DNA of 64,000 bases from an uncultured Lachnospiraceae bacterium (GTDB lineage: Bacteria > Bacillota > Clostridia > Lachnospirales > Lachnospiraceae), in NCBI GenBank assembly GCA_900542015.1, contig UQLY01000009.1, positions 62,001 through 126,000 on the forward strand. The letters run 5' to 3'. The position numbers and the translations under genes are program-made. Below are positions 1 to 7,207 of the stretch, piece by piece. The notes beneath the pieces are model-generated. The model worked only from the letters and a program-made list of their open reading frames with translations, was not told the origin of the DNA and searched no databases. Numbering within the stretch: position 1 is the first letter of the stretch; each line of letters opens with the position of its first letter.

Positions 1-1
1 T

Positions 2-1471
2 TTATACACTTTGCCCAAACCCCTCAGGCTCCTTGTAAAAGGCGAGCTGGTTCTTGCCTCTTTTCTTGGCAAGGTAAAGCGCCTGGTCCGCGGCTTTGTA
101 GAGGCTGTCGAAATCAGCGGCATCCCGCGGAAATACGGCGCATCCTATACTTGCGGTCGCCGCGTATTTCACATAAGTCCCCGCTTCAAAGCCCTTAAAA
201 AACTCCTCTACTTTTTTCGCTTCCTGCACGATAATTTCATCGCTTTTCAGCCCTTTCAGCAAAATGATAAACTCGTCTCCGCCGGCGCGCCCGATAATGT
301 CGGAAGCGCGAAATTCCATCCGAATCCGCTGTCCGATTGTACGCAGCACTTCGTCTCCGAAGGCATGACCCAGCGTGTCGTTGATCTTTTTGAAATTATC
401 GATATCCAGAACAAAGAAAAGGCTCTGGGTATCGGGATTTTCTTCGATAAATTCCTTGATTTTTTTCTCCGTCGTTACCTTATTGTATAATCCCGTCAAC
501 TGATCGGTTTCCGCCAACTGCACCAGACCCTCGTTTTTAACTTTCCCGCGTCTCTTATCGCGGATATTTCCTATCACAAGCACAGCCACAAACAAAACAA
601 TACCCACCATAATGCAAATCAGCATTTCCCGCACCACGGCGCGTTTCTGATTCAGGGAAGTATTGATGTAGGACTCCGGAATGCCCACAAAGACATACCA
701 GTCGTCGATTCCCACAGACTTATAAAAGACCTGTCTGGTATCCTCACCGAAAACGATTTCCTTATTGCCCGCCTGCTTTCTGGAAACTTCGTCCATCATG
801 GTTATGATACGTCCTTCCGACTCTGAAAGGATGTCAAAAAAGTTATCTCCCTGGGAAAGATAAGACGAAGGCTTTTTGCTGAAGCAATAAGCGATTTCTC
901 CGTTCTTATCCACCAAAAGCAGCCATGCCTCGCTGCCGAAATTAAAGTTGGAAAACAACCCGTTAAAGCCGGAAACCTCATATCTCATCATAATGATTTT
1001 AACGATCCCGCTTTCCGTTACCACCGGCGTCAGCGCCAGAATGCCGTCTGCATCATCGTAATAATAGGTGCAGATGCCCCGTTTCAGCGTTCCCACAAAA
1101 GTCCCGGCATCTATGGAAACACGGTTACCTTCCGCATCAATACCGTTACCCTCCGCATCCAAAACTGCAGTCTGACATGCCTTCGTATTGTCCAGAAGGA
1201 TTTGTACCGCCTCTTCCTCGGAAATTTCGCCGGTTTCCAATACATCAACAACCGGTTTCAGGGTTTTATCCAGATAGACCAGTTCCTGCTGCAGCTGCAT
1301 ACTATATTGTGCCGTATCCACGGTAACCTGTTCATACAACGTGCTTTTATTTAAATTATCCATCTTAAAGGAGTAAATCCCAAGCACCGCTATTGCAAAA
1401 ACTGCAAACCCAAGAATCGAAATAAGCATCCGTATGTACAGATTATTGTTTTTCTTTCCCTTCGTCTCCAT
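2..1471 (-). CDS. Membrane-anchored diguanylate cyclase (GGDEF)
   Basis: A 489-residue protein that should make cyclic-di-GMP from two GTP at the membrane. An N-terminal membrane segment (about residues 13-35) and a second near 283-303 enclose a roughly 250-residue extracytoplasmic sensor region resembling a Cache-type domain. The C-terminal GGDEF domain starts near 'TDQLTGLYNK'. The GGDEF signature is intact at 397-401, and the RASD inhibitory-site motif lies exactly five residues before it, so the enzyme is probably active and product-inhibited. Good ribosome site (GAGAGGGT). It is the last gene of the GNAT - HD-GYP - DUF624 - GGDEF operon, 27 nt after DUF624. The ligand of the sensor is unknown. 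Confidence 0.93.
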   Translation of the reverse strand: METKGKKNNNLYIRMLISILGFAVFAIAVLGIYSFKMDNLNKSTLYEQVTVDTAQYSMQLQQELVYLDKTLKPVVDVLETGEISEEEAVQILLDNTKACQTAVLDAEGNGIDAEGNRVSIDAGTFVGTLKRGICTYYYDDADGILALTPVVTESGIVKIIMMRYEVSGFNGLFSNFNFGSEAWLLLVDKNGEIAYCFSKKPSSYLSQGDNFFDILSESEGRIITMMDEVSRKQAGNKEIVFGEDTRQVFYKSVGIDDWYVFVGIPESYINTSLNQKRAVVREMLICIMVGIVLFVAVLVIGNIRDKRRGKVKNEGLVQLAETDQLTGLYNKVTTEKKIKEFIEENPDTQSLFFVLDIDNFKKINDTLGHAFGDEVLRTIGQRIRMEFRASDIIGRAGGDEFIILLKGLKSDEIIVQEAKKVEEFFKGFEAGTYVKYAATASIGCAVFPRDAADFDSLYKAADQALYLAKKRGKNQLAFYKEPEGFGQSV

Positions 1472-1498
1472 ACCCTCTCATACCTCTTATTTTATCAA

Positions 1499-2134
1499 TT
1501 AACCCTCTTTCGACGTTTCCTGCTGTTTTTGTATTTTATCAAAAATCCTGTTCATAAAACTGCCGTTTACATAGGCGACAATGGCAAATCCTCCCAATAC
1601 CAGAAGCGGGAACCACTTCCAACTGCTCAGCACAAGCAGGATCGGTATTGCAGAAAACACAAGCATCAAAACTGTTTTCGGCAATTGCGCCAGCGAAATC
1701 AACAGCGCGTTGATCGCCGTGTTAAGCGTTGTATTTTCAAACTTGGCAAGAAGCGGAAACGCATATAAAAGCATACACACCAGCAAAACGATGGGAATGC
1801 CGAATATTCCCATAATAATATGCGCGTTTTCCATCTGGGATTTTCCGGTCACGTAAAAGGTATACCCAAACAGGCACAACAGCAGAGCGGAAATCAGCCA
1901 GATGATCGTTGCCTTCTTAAAATTTTCCTTAAACGCCCTGAAATAATCCTTTGTGATATAGGACTCTTCTCCCGCCACGATCCTCATCGTCTCATAATAC
2001 AGCGCCGCGGTAGATGCGCCTATGGTTATGATCGGCAGAGACGTAACGATAAACAAGGCGTTGAGCCACATCAAATCCGCCAACTTTGTCAGCCCTCTGA
2101 TAAGGGGGTTGCTGTCGCTAAAAAATTTCTTCAT
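1499..2134 (-). CDS. DUF624 (YesL-like) membrane protein
   Basis: A 211-residue polytopic membrane protein with about five hydrophobic segments. The opening 'NPLIRGLTKLADLMWLNALF' and the following 'PIITIGASTAALYYETMRI' are typical of the DUF624/YesL family. The family is found near sugar-uptake operons of Firmicutes and its function is not established. Its start overlaps the stop of the HD-GYP gene by 4 nt (ATGA), so the two are translationally coupled. Its place between a c-di-GMP hydrolase-type and a cyclase gene is unusual for the family. A signalling role would be only a guess. Confidence 0.85.
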   Translation of the reverse strand: MKKFFSDSNPLIRGLTKLADLMWLNALFIVTSLPIITIGASTAALYYETMRIVAGEESYITKDYFRAFKENFKKATIIWLISALLLCLFGYTFYVTGKSQMENAHIIMGIFGIPIVLLVCMLLYAFPLLAKFENTTLNTAINALLISLAQLPKTVLMLVFSAIPILLVLSSWKWFPLLVLGGFAIVAYVNGSFMNRIFDKIQKQQETSKEG

Positions 2135-3399
2135 CTTTTCTCACCTGTCTGTTTTTTATATTTTTCGGAAACCAGTTCATACTGACGTTCCAGTTTTTTG
2201 TGAAGGAGCAGGATCTGCCCCGACTCAATCTGTACCTTTTCCATGATATCGTCATAAAATAATATCATGGTGTCCACAACCTGTCTCGAAAAACGTTTGC
2301 TGTCCGCCTCCTCTTTTAACAGCATTATCACATCTTCTCTTCCCGAAACCTGCTTATAAACCCTCTCATTTACAAGCCCCGTTACCGTATCCGCCACCTG
2401 CAAAATCTTCTGGGATAAATTCAAGGACGCTTCCCGAAGTCCCCTCGGATAGCCGCTTCCGTCCAGTCTTTCGTGATGCGCTACAGCGATATTCAGCACT
2501 TCCTGGTCCAGGCGGTTTTTTAAAATATGCTCCGAGATTTCCACATGGGTCCTCATAACCTTTGTCTCTTCGGGCGTCAGGTTCCGCTTCACGTCAATTA
2601 TATCCGACGGTATGGCAAGCATCCCGATATCATGCAGCAGGGCGCCATAATACAGCTTCTCGGTTTCCTTTTCATCTAAGTATAGCCTAAGCGCCAGCTC
2701 TTCGCAAATACAAATGCTCGTCACGCTGTCCACAACCTTATCGGGGGAGCAAAGCCCCAGGCAGTACATGAGCATTTCCATATAGCGCTTTTTCTCTTCG
2801 TTGGTAAACATGATATAGTCCATCAGTTCATCCAGCTCTTTTTCATAGCGCTCCGTCCTGATCTGATCGAAAATATCGCATTCCCGCTCGGCGCTTTTAA
2901 ACAGCGCCAAAGCCTCCCCGGAAAATTTCGTCCCGCTGTATTTTTCCAAAACGGAAAAATCAAACCGTTCTCCCAGGGCGTCGTTATAAAGATCTATTTT
3001 TTCCGCCAGGGCAAGAAACGCCGCCTCATCCTTATAAGTATATACGATATCCTGCATATTTGCATAGTCAATATGATGATACAACAAAATTTTGGATTTT
3101 TCATCCATCGGTGATAAATATTTTAAAAACAGATAGCCGTAAATGGAGTGAGGCATATAATTCTTTGTCTCAAAACGCAGCATACGGCTCACATCGTCGG
3201 TTTTGTACGCGCCGATGTCGTGCAGCGTGGCAAGCATGACCAGTTCCGCCATTTCAAACTTTTCGTATCCTCCCCGCTGCTGCAGCATCTTATAAAAGAT
3301 ATACCCGGTTCTGGAACCATGCTTCATAATCCGCTTATCAATCAGTTTTAATGTATCCCTCGTCAGGAGGAATATATTTTTGCTACTGATAAAATCCAT
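2131..3399 (-). CDS. HD-GYP domain protein, probable c-di-GMP phosphodiesterase
   Basis: About 422 residues with two HD-type halves. The first half has 'TLHDIGAYKTDD' followed by a second histidine pair (YHHIDY). The second is a full HD-GYP module with 'LLHDIGMLAIPSDI', 'RTHVEISEHIL' and the hallmark 'HHERLDGSGYP'. HD-GYP proteins hydrolyse c-di-GMP using a metal centre. I chose the ATG at 3399, not the upstream in-frame start at 3423, because AAGGGGAGTG lies directly before it and it then begins 11 nt after the GNAT stop codon. No membrane segment is seen, so it is cytoplasmic. It is in the same operon as the GGDEF protein. Confidence 0.9.
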   Translation of the reverse strand: MDFISSKNIFLLTRDTLKLIDKRIMKHGSRTGYIFYKMLQQRGGYEKFEMAELVMLATLHDIGAYKTDDVSRMLRFETKNYMPHSIYGYLFLKYLSPMDEKSKILLYHHIDYANMQDIVYTYKDEAAFLALAEKIDLYNDALGERFDFSVLEKYSGTKFSGEALALFKSAERECDIFDQIRTERYEKELDELMDYIMFTNEEKKRYMEMLMYCLGLCSPDKVVDSVTSICICEELALRLYLDEKETEKLYYGALLHDIGMLAIPSDIIDVKRNLTPEETKVMRTHVEISEHILKNRLDQEVLNIAVAHHERLDGSGYPRGLREASLNLSQKILQVADTVTGLVNERVYKQVSGREDVIMLLKEEADSKRFSRQVVDTMILFYDDIMEKVQIESGQILLLHKKLERQYELVSEKYKKQTGEKR

Positions 3400-3410
3400 A
3401 GACACTCCCC

Positions 3411-3887
3411 TTAAAAAATCCAAGACATCGGTGTATATCGGATTCCATCCTTCTTCTGCTCAATGTCTGTGTCTACAAATCCGATTTTGTGATAAAAGCC
3501 CACTGCATAAGGGGACGCGTTGACCGTCAGACCGTATCCCCCCATCCCCGCTACCAGGTCCCTCAATTCATAAATCAATCTTCTTCCAATCCCCGTCCGG
3601 TGAAATTCCTCATCCACAAACAATAACGAGATATGGGTTTTGTTACGAAGAGAGATTACTCCTACGATCTGTCCTCGGAAAAATGCTCCGTACAATATGT
3701 ATTCCCCCAGCAAAAACATTCTACGCAGGGTCTGATCCGTGATAAAATCCCGAAAGTTGTCAATGCCCTCCTGGTCATAGTCGTCCCCTTCAAACTTTAA
3801 GAAAGTCTTCCAGGCAAGTCCCATGGCATTTTCCCATTCTTCCATTTTAATCGGGCGAATCATAATGCTTTCCATGCCGATATCCAT
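3411..3887 (-). CDS. GNAT family N-acetyltransferase
   Basis: About 158 residues. The GNAT fold is shown by the acetyl-CoA-binding stretch 'EEFHRTGIGRRLIYEL' and the C-terminal 'NASPYAVGFYHKIGF', typical of small-molecule or protein acetyltransferases. The start at 3887 (MDIGMESIMI) follows AGGAG by a good distance. An in-frame extension to 3965 runs into the repeat element and has no ribosome site. First gene of the operon that continues into HD-GYP, DUF624 and GGDEF. Substrate unknown. Confidence 0.88.
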   Translation of the reverse strand: MDIGMESIMIRPIKMEEWENAMGLAWKTFLKFEGDDYDQEGIDNFRDFITDQTLRRMFLLGEYILYGAFFRGQIVGVISLRNKTHISLLFVDEEFHRTGIGRRLIYELRDLVAGMGGYGLTVNASPYAVGFYHKIGFVDTDIEQKKDGIRYTPMSWIF

Positions 3888-3960
3888 AAGTACTCCTGTT
3901 TCTTTATGTAATATGACTACGGGCAGAGCCAGCCCGGCTACGAGCGGAGCTGCGCCTCCG

Positions 3961-4165
3961 GTCAAGGCAGAGCCGGTTCCGTCTCCGGCTACGGCAGAGC
4001 CGGTTCCGCCTCAAGCCAAGACAGAGCCGATTCCGTCTCCGGCTACGGCAGAGCCGCGTAAAAGCGGGGCTTTTACGCGGTCGCTTCGCTCGTCAAGCAA
4101 CCAGGGGCAGTTTCGCTCAAGCAAGCTTGGACGAAACTGTCCCTGGTTGTTTGACTCTGCCTTTA
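3961..4165. repeat. MITE- or BIME-like repeat element with inverted ends
   Basis: A GC-rich non-coding block unlike its surroundings. Its ends are imperfect inverted repeats: GTCAAGGCAGAG at the left and CTCTGCCTTTAC at the right. Inside there are direct repeats of a unit built on CGTCTCCGGCTACGGCAGAG (near 3980-4001 and 4034-4055), a perfect 10-bp hairpin (GCGTAAAAGC, loop GGG, 4057-4079) and a 24-bp hairpin at 4092-4155. A further partial copy of the GGCAGAGCC motif lies at 3922-3930. No coding potential. The architecture suggests an interspersed repeat or an RNA leader of the downstream operon. Confidence 0.6.
4092..4155. repeat. 24-bp hairpin with two G-T pairs
   Basis: The left arm at 4092-4115 (GTCAAGCAACCAGGGGCAGT plus TTCG) pairs with the right arm at 4132-4155 over 24 positions, with two G-T pairs and a 16-nt loop that itself contains CAAGCTTG. 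It lies just after the stop of the D-lactate dehydrogenase gene on the minus strand. No T-run follows on either strand, so a canonical intrinsic terminator is not supported. Confidence 0.75.
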
Positions 4166-4170
4166 CGGAC

Positions 4171-4198
4171 ATTATACCACTTTATTTAAAAGGGGCAA
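4171..4198 (-). promoter_or_regulatory. Possible promoter for the GNAT/HD-GYP/GGDEF operon
   Basis: On the minus strand TTGCCC (4193-4198) is followed after 16 nt by a perfect TATAAT (4171-4176). It overlaps the 3' end of the dehydrogenase gene. A transcript starting near 4164 would have a leader of about 277 nt containing the whole repeat/hairpin element before the GNAT start. Confidence 0.4.
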
Positions 4199-5149
4199 AC
4201 CATTTTCTAGGGCGTAGGCGTTTTCCAGGGTTTCGACGGCGATTGCTTCCATGGCTTCGCGGGTAAAAAAGCCCATGTGGGATGTGATTAACACGTTGGG
4301 AAAGGTCATCAGTCTTGCAAGGACGTCGTCTTCTACGATTTCGGTAGAGCGGTCCTCATAAAAGATTCCCTCTTCTTCCTCGTATACGTCCAGTCCGACG
4401 CCGCCGAATTTGCCTGCGACCAGTCCGTCTATGAGATCCTCGGAATTGATCAGGGAACCTCTGGAGGTATTTACCAGATATACGCCGTCTTTCATCCATT
4501 TGATACTCTTTTTATTGATCATATGCCTGGTTTCCTTGGTCAGGGGACAATGCAGGGTTATGACGTCCGAACGTTTAAACAATTCTTCCACGGAGACATA
4601 CTCCACGCCGAGATTCTCCACCGGGTAAGGGTCGTAGGCAAGGATATTCATCCCAAAGCCCTCCAGAATACGGATCATAGCCTGTCCGATCTTACCGGTT
4701 CCCACCACGCCGGCGGTTTTGTTGTTCAGGTCCGTTCCCATAAAACCGTTGATGCTCATATTAAAATCCCTCGTCCGGTAATATGCCTTATGGATGCAGC
4801 GGTTGACGGACAAAAGAAGTCCCGCCGCGTATTCGGCAACCGCCTCGGGCGAATAGCTGGGCACTCGAAGCACCGCGATTTTATCTTCCGCCGCCTTGAT
4901 ATCCACATGGTTAAAGCCCGCGCTTCGCAGCAGGATCGCCTTGACTTTCATATCGTACAGCTCGTCGATCATTCTGGCATTTACCCTGTCGTTGACAAAA
5001 ATGCAGATGGCGTCATAGCCCTTTGCAAGAAATACGGTGTCCTCATTACATGGCAGCTCAATAAAATGAATGGAAAAGCCATACTCCCGCGCTAATGGTT
5101 CAAACCAGATACGGTCGTATGGCTTTGTAGCATAAAATGCGATTTTCAT
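4172..5149 (-). CDS. ldhA: D-lactate dehydrogenase (D-isomer 2-hydroxyacid dehydrogenase)
   Basis: About 325 residues. Reduces pyruvate to D-lactate with NADH, regenerating NAD in fermentation. It shows the family NAD-binding motif 'VVGTGKIGQAMIRI', the 'LVNTSRGSLI' strand carrying the substrate-binding arginine, and 'ITSHMGF' with the catalytic histidine. 'LRSAGFNHVDI' is also typical. Length fits the family. I chose ATG at 5149 (MKIAFYATKPYD) because AAAGGA lies 8-10 nt upstream, while the ATG at 5167 lacks a site. Other 2-hydroxyacid dehydrogenases are possible, but the similarity pattern is closest to fermentative D-LDH. Confidence 0.88.
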   Translation of the reverse strand: MKIAFYATKPYDRIWFEPLAREYGFSIHFIELPCNEDTVFLAKGYDAICIFVNDRVNARMIDELYDMKVKAILLRSAGFNHVDIKAAEDKIAVLRVPSYSPEAVAEYAAGLLLSVNRCIHKAYYRTRDFNMSINGFMGTDLNNKTAGVVGTGKIGQAMIRILEGFGMNILAYDPYPVENLGVEYVSVEELFKRSDVITLHCPLTKETRHMINKKSIKWMKDGVYLVNTSRGSLINSEDLIDGLVAGKFGGVGLDVYEEEEGIFYEDRSTEIVEDDVLARLMTFPNVLITSHMGFFTREAMEAIAVETLENAYALENGLPLLNKVV

Positions 5150-5218
5150 AGTGATGTTCCTTTCCATTGTCTTTTCGGATTTTCACTATCATCTTTCGCA
5201 ATTATTGTTTTTTTATTC

Positions 5219-6115
5219 CTAACTGAATAAATTTTTAAAGAAATCCGCGATCGCCTTTCCGAAATTGGAGAAAAACTCTCCGACGCTGTTCCAAAAGCCT
5301 TCGTCGGTCGCCTTGTTCAACAGCTCGTCGCCAAACTGATCATACAGATCGGCAGCCTGATCCAACAGCACATTGGGGTCCAGCCCCAGCTCCTTGATCT
5401 TCATCATAAAATCAACGATCTGCTGCACTTCGCTGTCGTTTAAGGTAACGCCGAACCGCTCTTCACCTTCGGTAATCGCCTGACGGATATCGTCTTCGGT
5501 TTCCAGCTCTCCCGCGGCAAGCTTCGCTTTGATATAAGCGATCAGCTCTTCCACTTCTTCGCTGTTTGCGCTCTTGGTAACAATTTCTCCGGTGGATACC
5601 AGCTCGTTTAACGCGGTATCGAGGGTCGTATCGGAAATTTCCTTGCCGGATATGGACTCATACGCTTTAATCGCGCCGATCAGCGCGGCGGTCCCTGAAA
5701 GCTCCGTAGGTCCCACAACCAATACGTCCGCATCCTCCACGCCTGCCGTCAACAGCGCGTTGCGGTACATTCCCGTCGTACAGTAATTGATATTCTGCGT
5801 GGACACCATAACCCCGTGACCGCTTTCCGCAGGCGTTACCATAACGCTTGAAAGCGCCTTTGTCCCAATCACGGAAGGGTCCACATAAGCATCCAGATAT
5901 TGGTGCTCCTCCGCATTCGTAATCGTAAGCACGGTATAGGAAGGCAATTCCTCTTCGCTTACACCCATCAAATTCAAAACCGTCGTTCTCTGTTCCGCCG
6001 TCAGATCCGCTCCCAGCACGATAACCGTGCCTTCCTTCGGAGCCGCAGACACCGTCATTCCCCAAATAAGAGTTAATAAAAGCGTTCCTAAAATTACCCG
6101 AAACATTTTCTTCAT
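5219..6115 (-). CDS. Secreted DUF1002 family protein
   Basis: A 298-residue protein with a clear signal peptide (residues 1-24, cleavage near VSAAP) and no further membrane segment, so it is exported. The start 'VIVLGADLTAEQRTTVLNLMG' and the 'SGHGVMVSTQNINYCTTGMY' region are characteristic of DUF1002. The C-terminal third is acidic and helical and ends in an amphipathic 'FFSNFGKAIADFFKNLF' segment that could associate with membrane. Strong ribosome site (AGGAGG). No function is established for the family. Confidence 0.85.
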   Translation of the reverse strand: MKKMFRVILGTLLLTLIWGMTVSAAPKEGTVIVLGADLTAEQRTTVLNLMGVSEEELPSYTVLTITNAEEHQYLDAYVDPSVIGTKALSSVMVTPAESGHGVMVSTQNINYCTTGMYRNALLTAGVEDADVLVVGPTELSGTAALIGAIKAYESISGKEISDTTLDTALNELVSTGEIVTKSANSEEVEELIAYIKAKLAAGELETEDDIRQAITEGEERFGVTLNDSEVQQIVDFMMKIKELGLDPNVLLDQAADLYDQFGDELLNKATDEGFWNSVGEFFSNFGKAIADFFKNLFS

Positions 6116-6165
6116 TTCTTCTTCCTCCTATTTCTCTTTACAGACCGCAGATCCCGCGCTCTTTC

Positions 6166-7107
6166 CTATTTATTTTCATAAATTACATTGGAAAGCCAGT
6201 TGAATACGTCTTCATAGACCTGCTTTTTCTGCTTTTCGTTTAACAATTCGTGACGCGCGTCATTATATAACTTTAACTGCACTTTTGTCAAATTCAAATT
6301 CAGGAAAGTATCATAAACCTCCTGTACCGCCTTGCCGTAATTCCCTACCGGGTCCTCGGTTCCCGCTATAAACAGGACAGGCAGGTCCTTGGGCATTTTT
6401 ACCAGATTGGAATGCTTGTTCAGTTCCTTCGCAAGGCTTATCAGCGTATCATAACCGTTTACCGTAAACAGGAAACCGCAGCCCGGATCGTTCATATAGG
6501 AATCCACAACGCTTTCATCCGAACAGATCCAATCGAAGGAAGTCCTTTTATCGGTCCTTTTGTTGTGCTGCCCAAACATCAGATCATCTAACAGAGCGCT
6601 CTTATTTCTGCTCATTCCGGCAAGCTTCATAACGCCTGTCAGCAATTTGCCCGCAAATATAACGGGTCTGCCGTAATGTGCCGTTCCGCAGATCACGGCG
6701 CCGTCTATCCCGCTGCCGTAGCGGCAGAGGTAATTTCGCAAAATCAGAGATCCCATGCTGTGCCCTAAGATAAAATAGGGAAGTCCTTCGTATTCCTTTT
6801 GGATGATCTTTTTCAGGCGGTGTTCGTCCCTGACCAGAACCGTTACCGGGTCTTTTCTACAAAAATACCCGTAATCTCCATATTCTTTTGCAGTGTCTCC
6901 GTGTCCTAAATGGTCGTCTCCGACAACGACAAACCCTTTCTCAGCAAAATAAACGGCAACTTCCTCATAGCGGGCGATATACTCCGCCATTCCATGGACG
7001 ATTTGCAATACTCCGACGGGTTCTGCTTCATCGGACTGCCATTTCATTGCATGAATGTTATGAAACCCATCTCTGGATGGAAAAGTAAAATACGTTTTAT
7101 TTACCAT
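6166..7107 (-). CDS. Alpha/beta hydrolase, monoacylglycerol-lipase/lysophospholipase type
   Basis: A 313-residue serine hydrolase of the 'Hydrolase_4' group. It has 'VHGMAEYIARYEEVA', 'DDHLGHGDT', the nucleophile elbow GHSMGS (Ser118), an aspartate in 'AGTEDPVG' and a histidine in 'DARHELLNE', giving a complete Ser-Asp-His triad. No signal peptide. Ribosome site GGGAGAG before the ATG. Likely cleaves acyl-glycerols or similar esters. The precise substrate cannot be told from sequence. Confidence 0.85.
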   Translation of the reverse strand: MVNKTYFTFPSRDGFHNIHAMKWQSDEAEPVGVLQIVHGMAEYIARYEEVAVYFAEKGFVVVGDDHLGHGDTAKEYGDYGYFCRKDPVTVLVRDEHRLKKIIQKEYEGLPYFILGHSMGSLILRNYLCRYGSGIDGAVICGTAHYGRPVIFAGKLLTGVMKLAGMSRNKSALLDDLMFGQHNKRTDKRTSFDWICSDESVVDSYMNDPGCGFLFTVNGYDTLISLAKELNKHSNLVKMPKDLPVLFIAGTEDPVGNYGKAVQEVYDTFLNLNLTKVQLKLYNDARHELLNEKQKKQVYEDVFNWLSNVIYENK

Positions 7108-7139
7108 AACTCTCCCTACATTTTTTAACCCTTAATCTG

Positions 7140-7169
7140 ACATTATTAACCGTTATCCAAAATAGTCAA
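7140..7169 (-). promoter_or_regulatory. Possible promoter of the hydrolase gene
   Basis: On the minus strand TTGACT (7164-7169) and TAATGT (7140-7145) are separated by 18 nt. The -10 is weak. This is the only promoter-like pair seen in the 100-nt gap between metG and the hydrolase. Confidence 0.35.
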
Positions 7170-7207
7170 ACACCATTCTCTCCCAAAATATATGCCTCAC
7201 AACGCTT

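Noticed and set aside
4092..4155. An intrinsic terminator for the D-lactate dehydrogenase gene.
   Set aside because: The hairpin is strong but no T-run follows on the minus strand.
3888..4164. A c-di-GMP riboswitch in the possible leader of the GGDEF/HD-GYP operon.
   Set aside because: The conserved core features of the known c-di-GMP riboswitch classes could not be found; the structure is explained by direct and inverted repeats.
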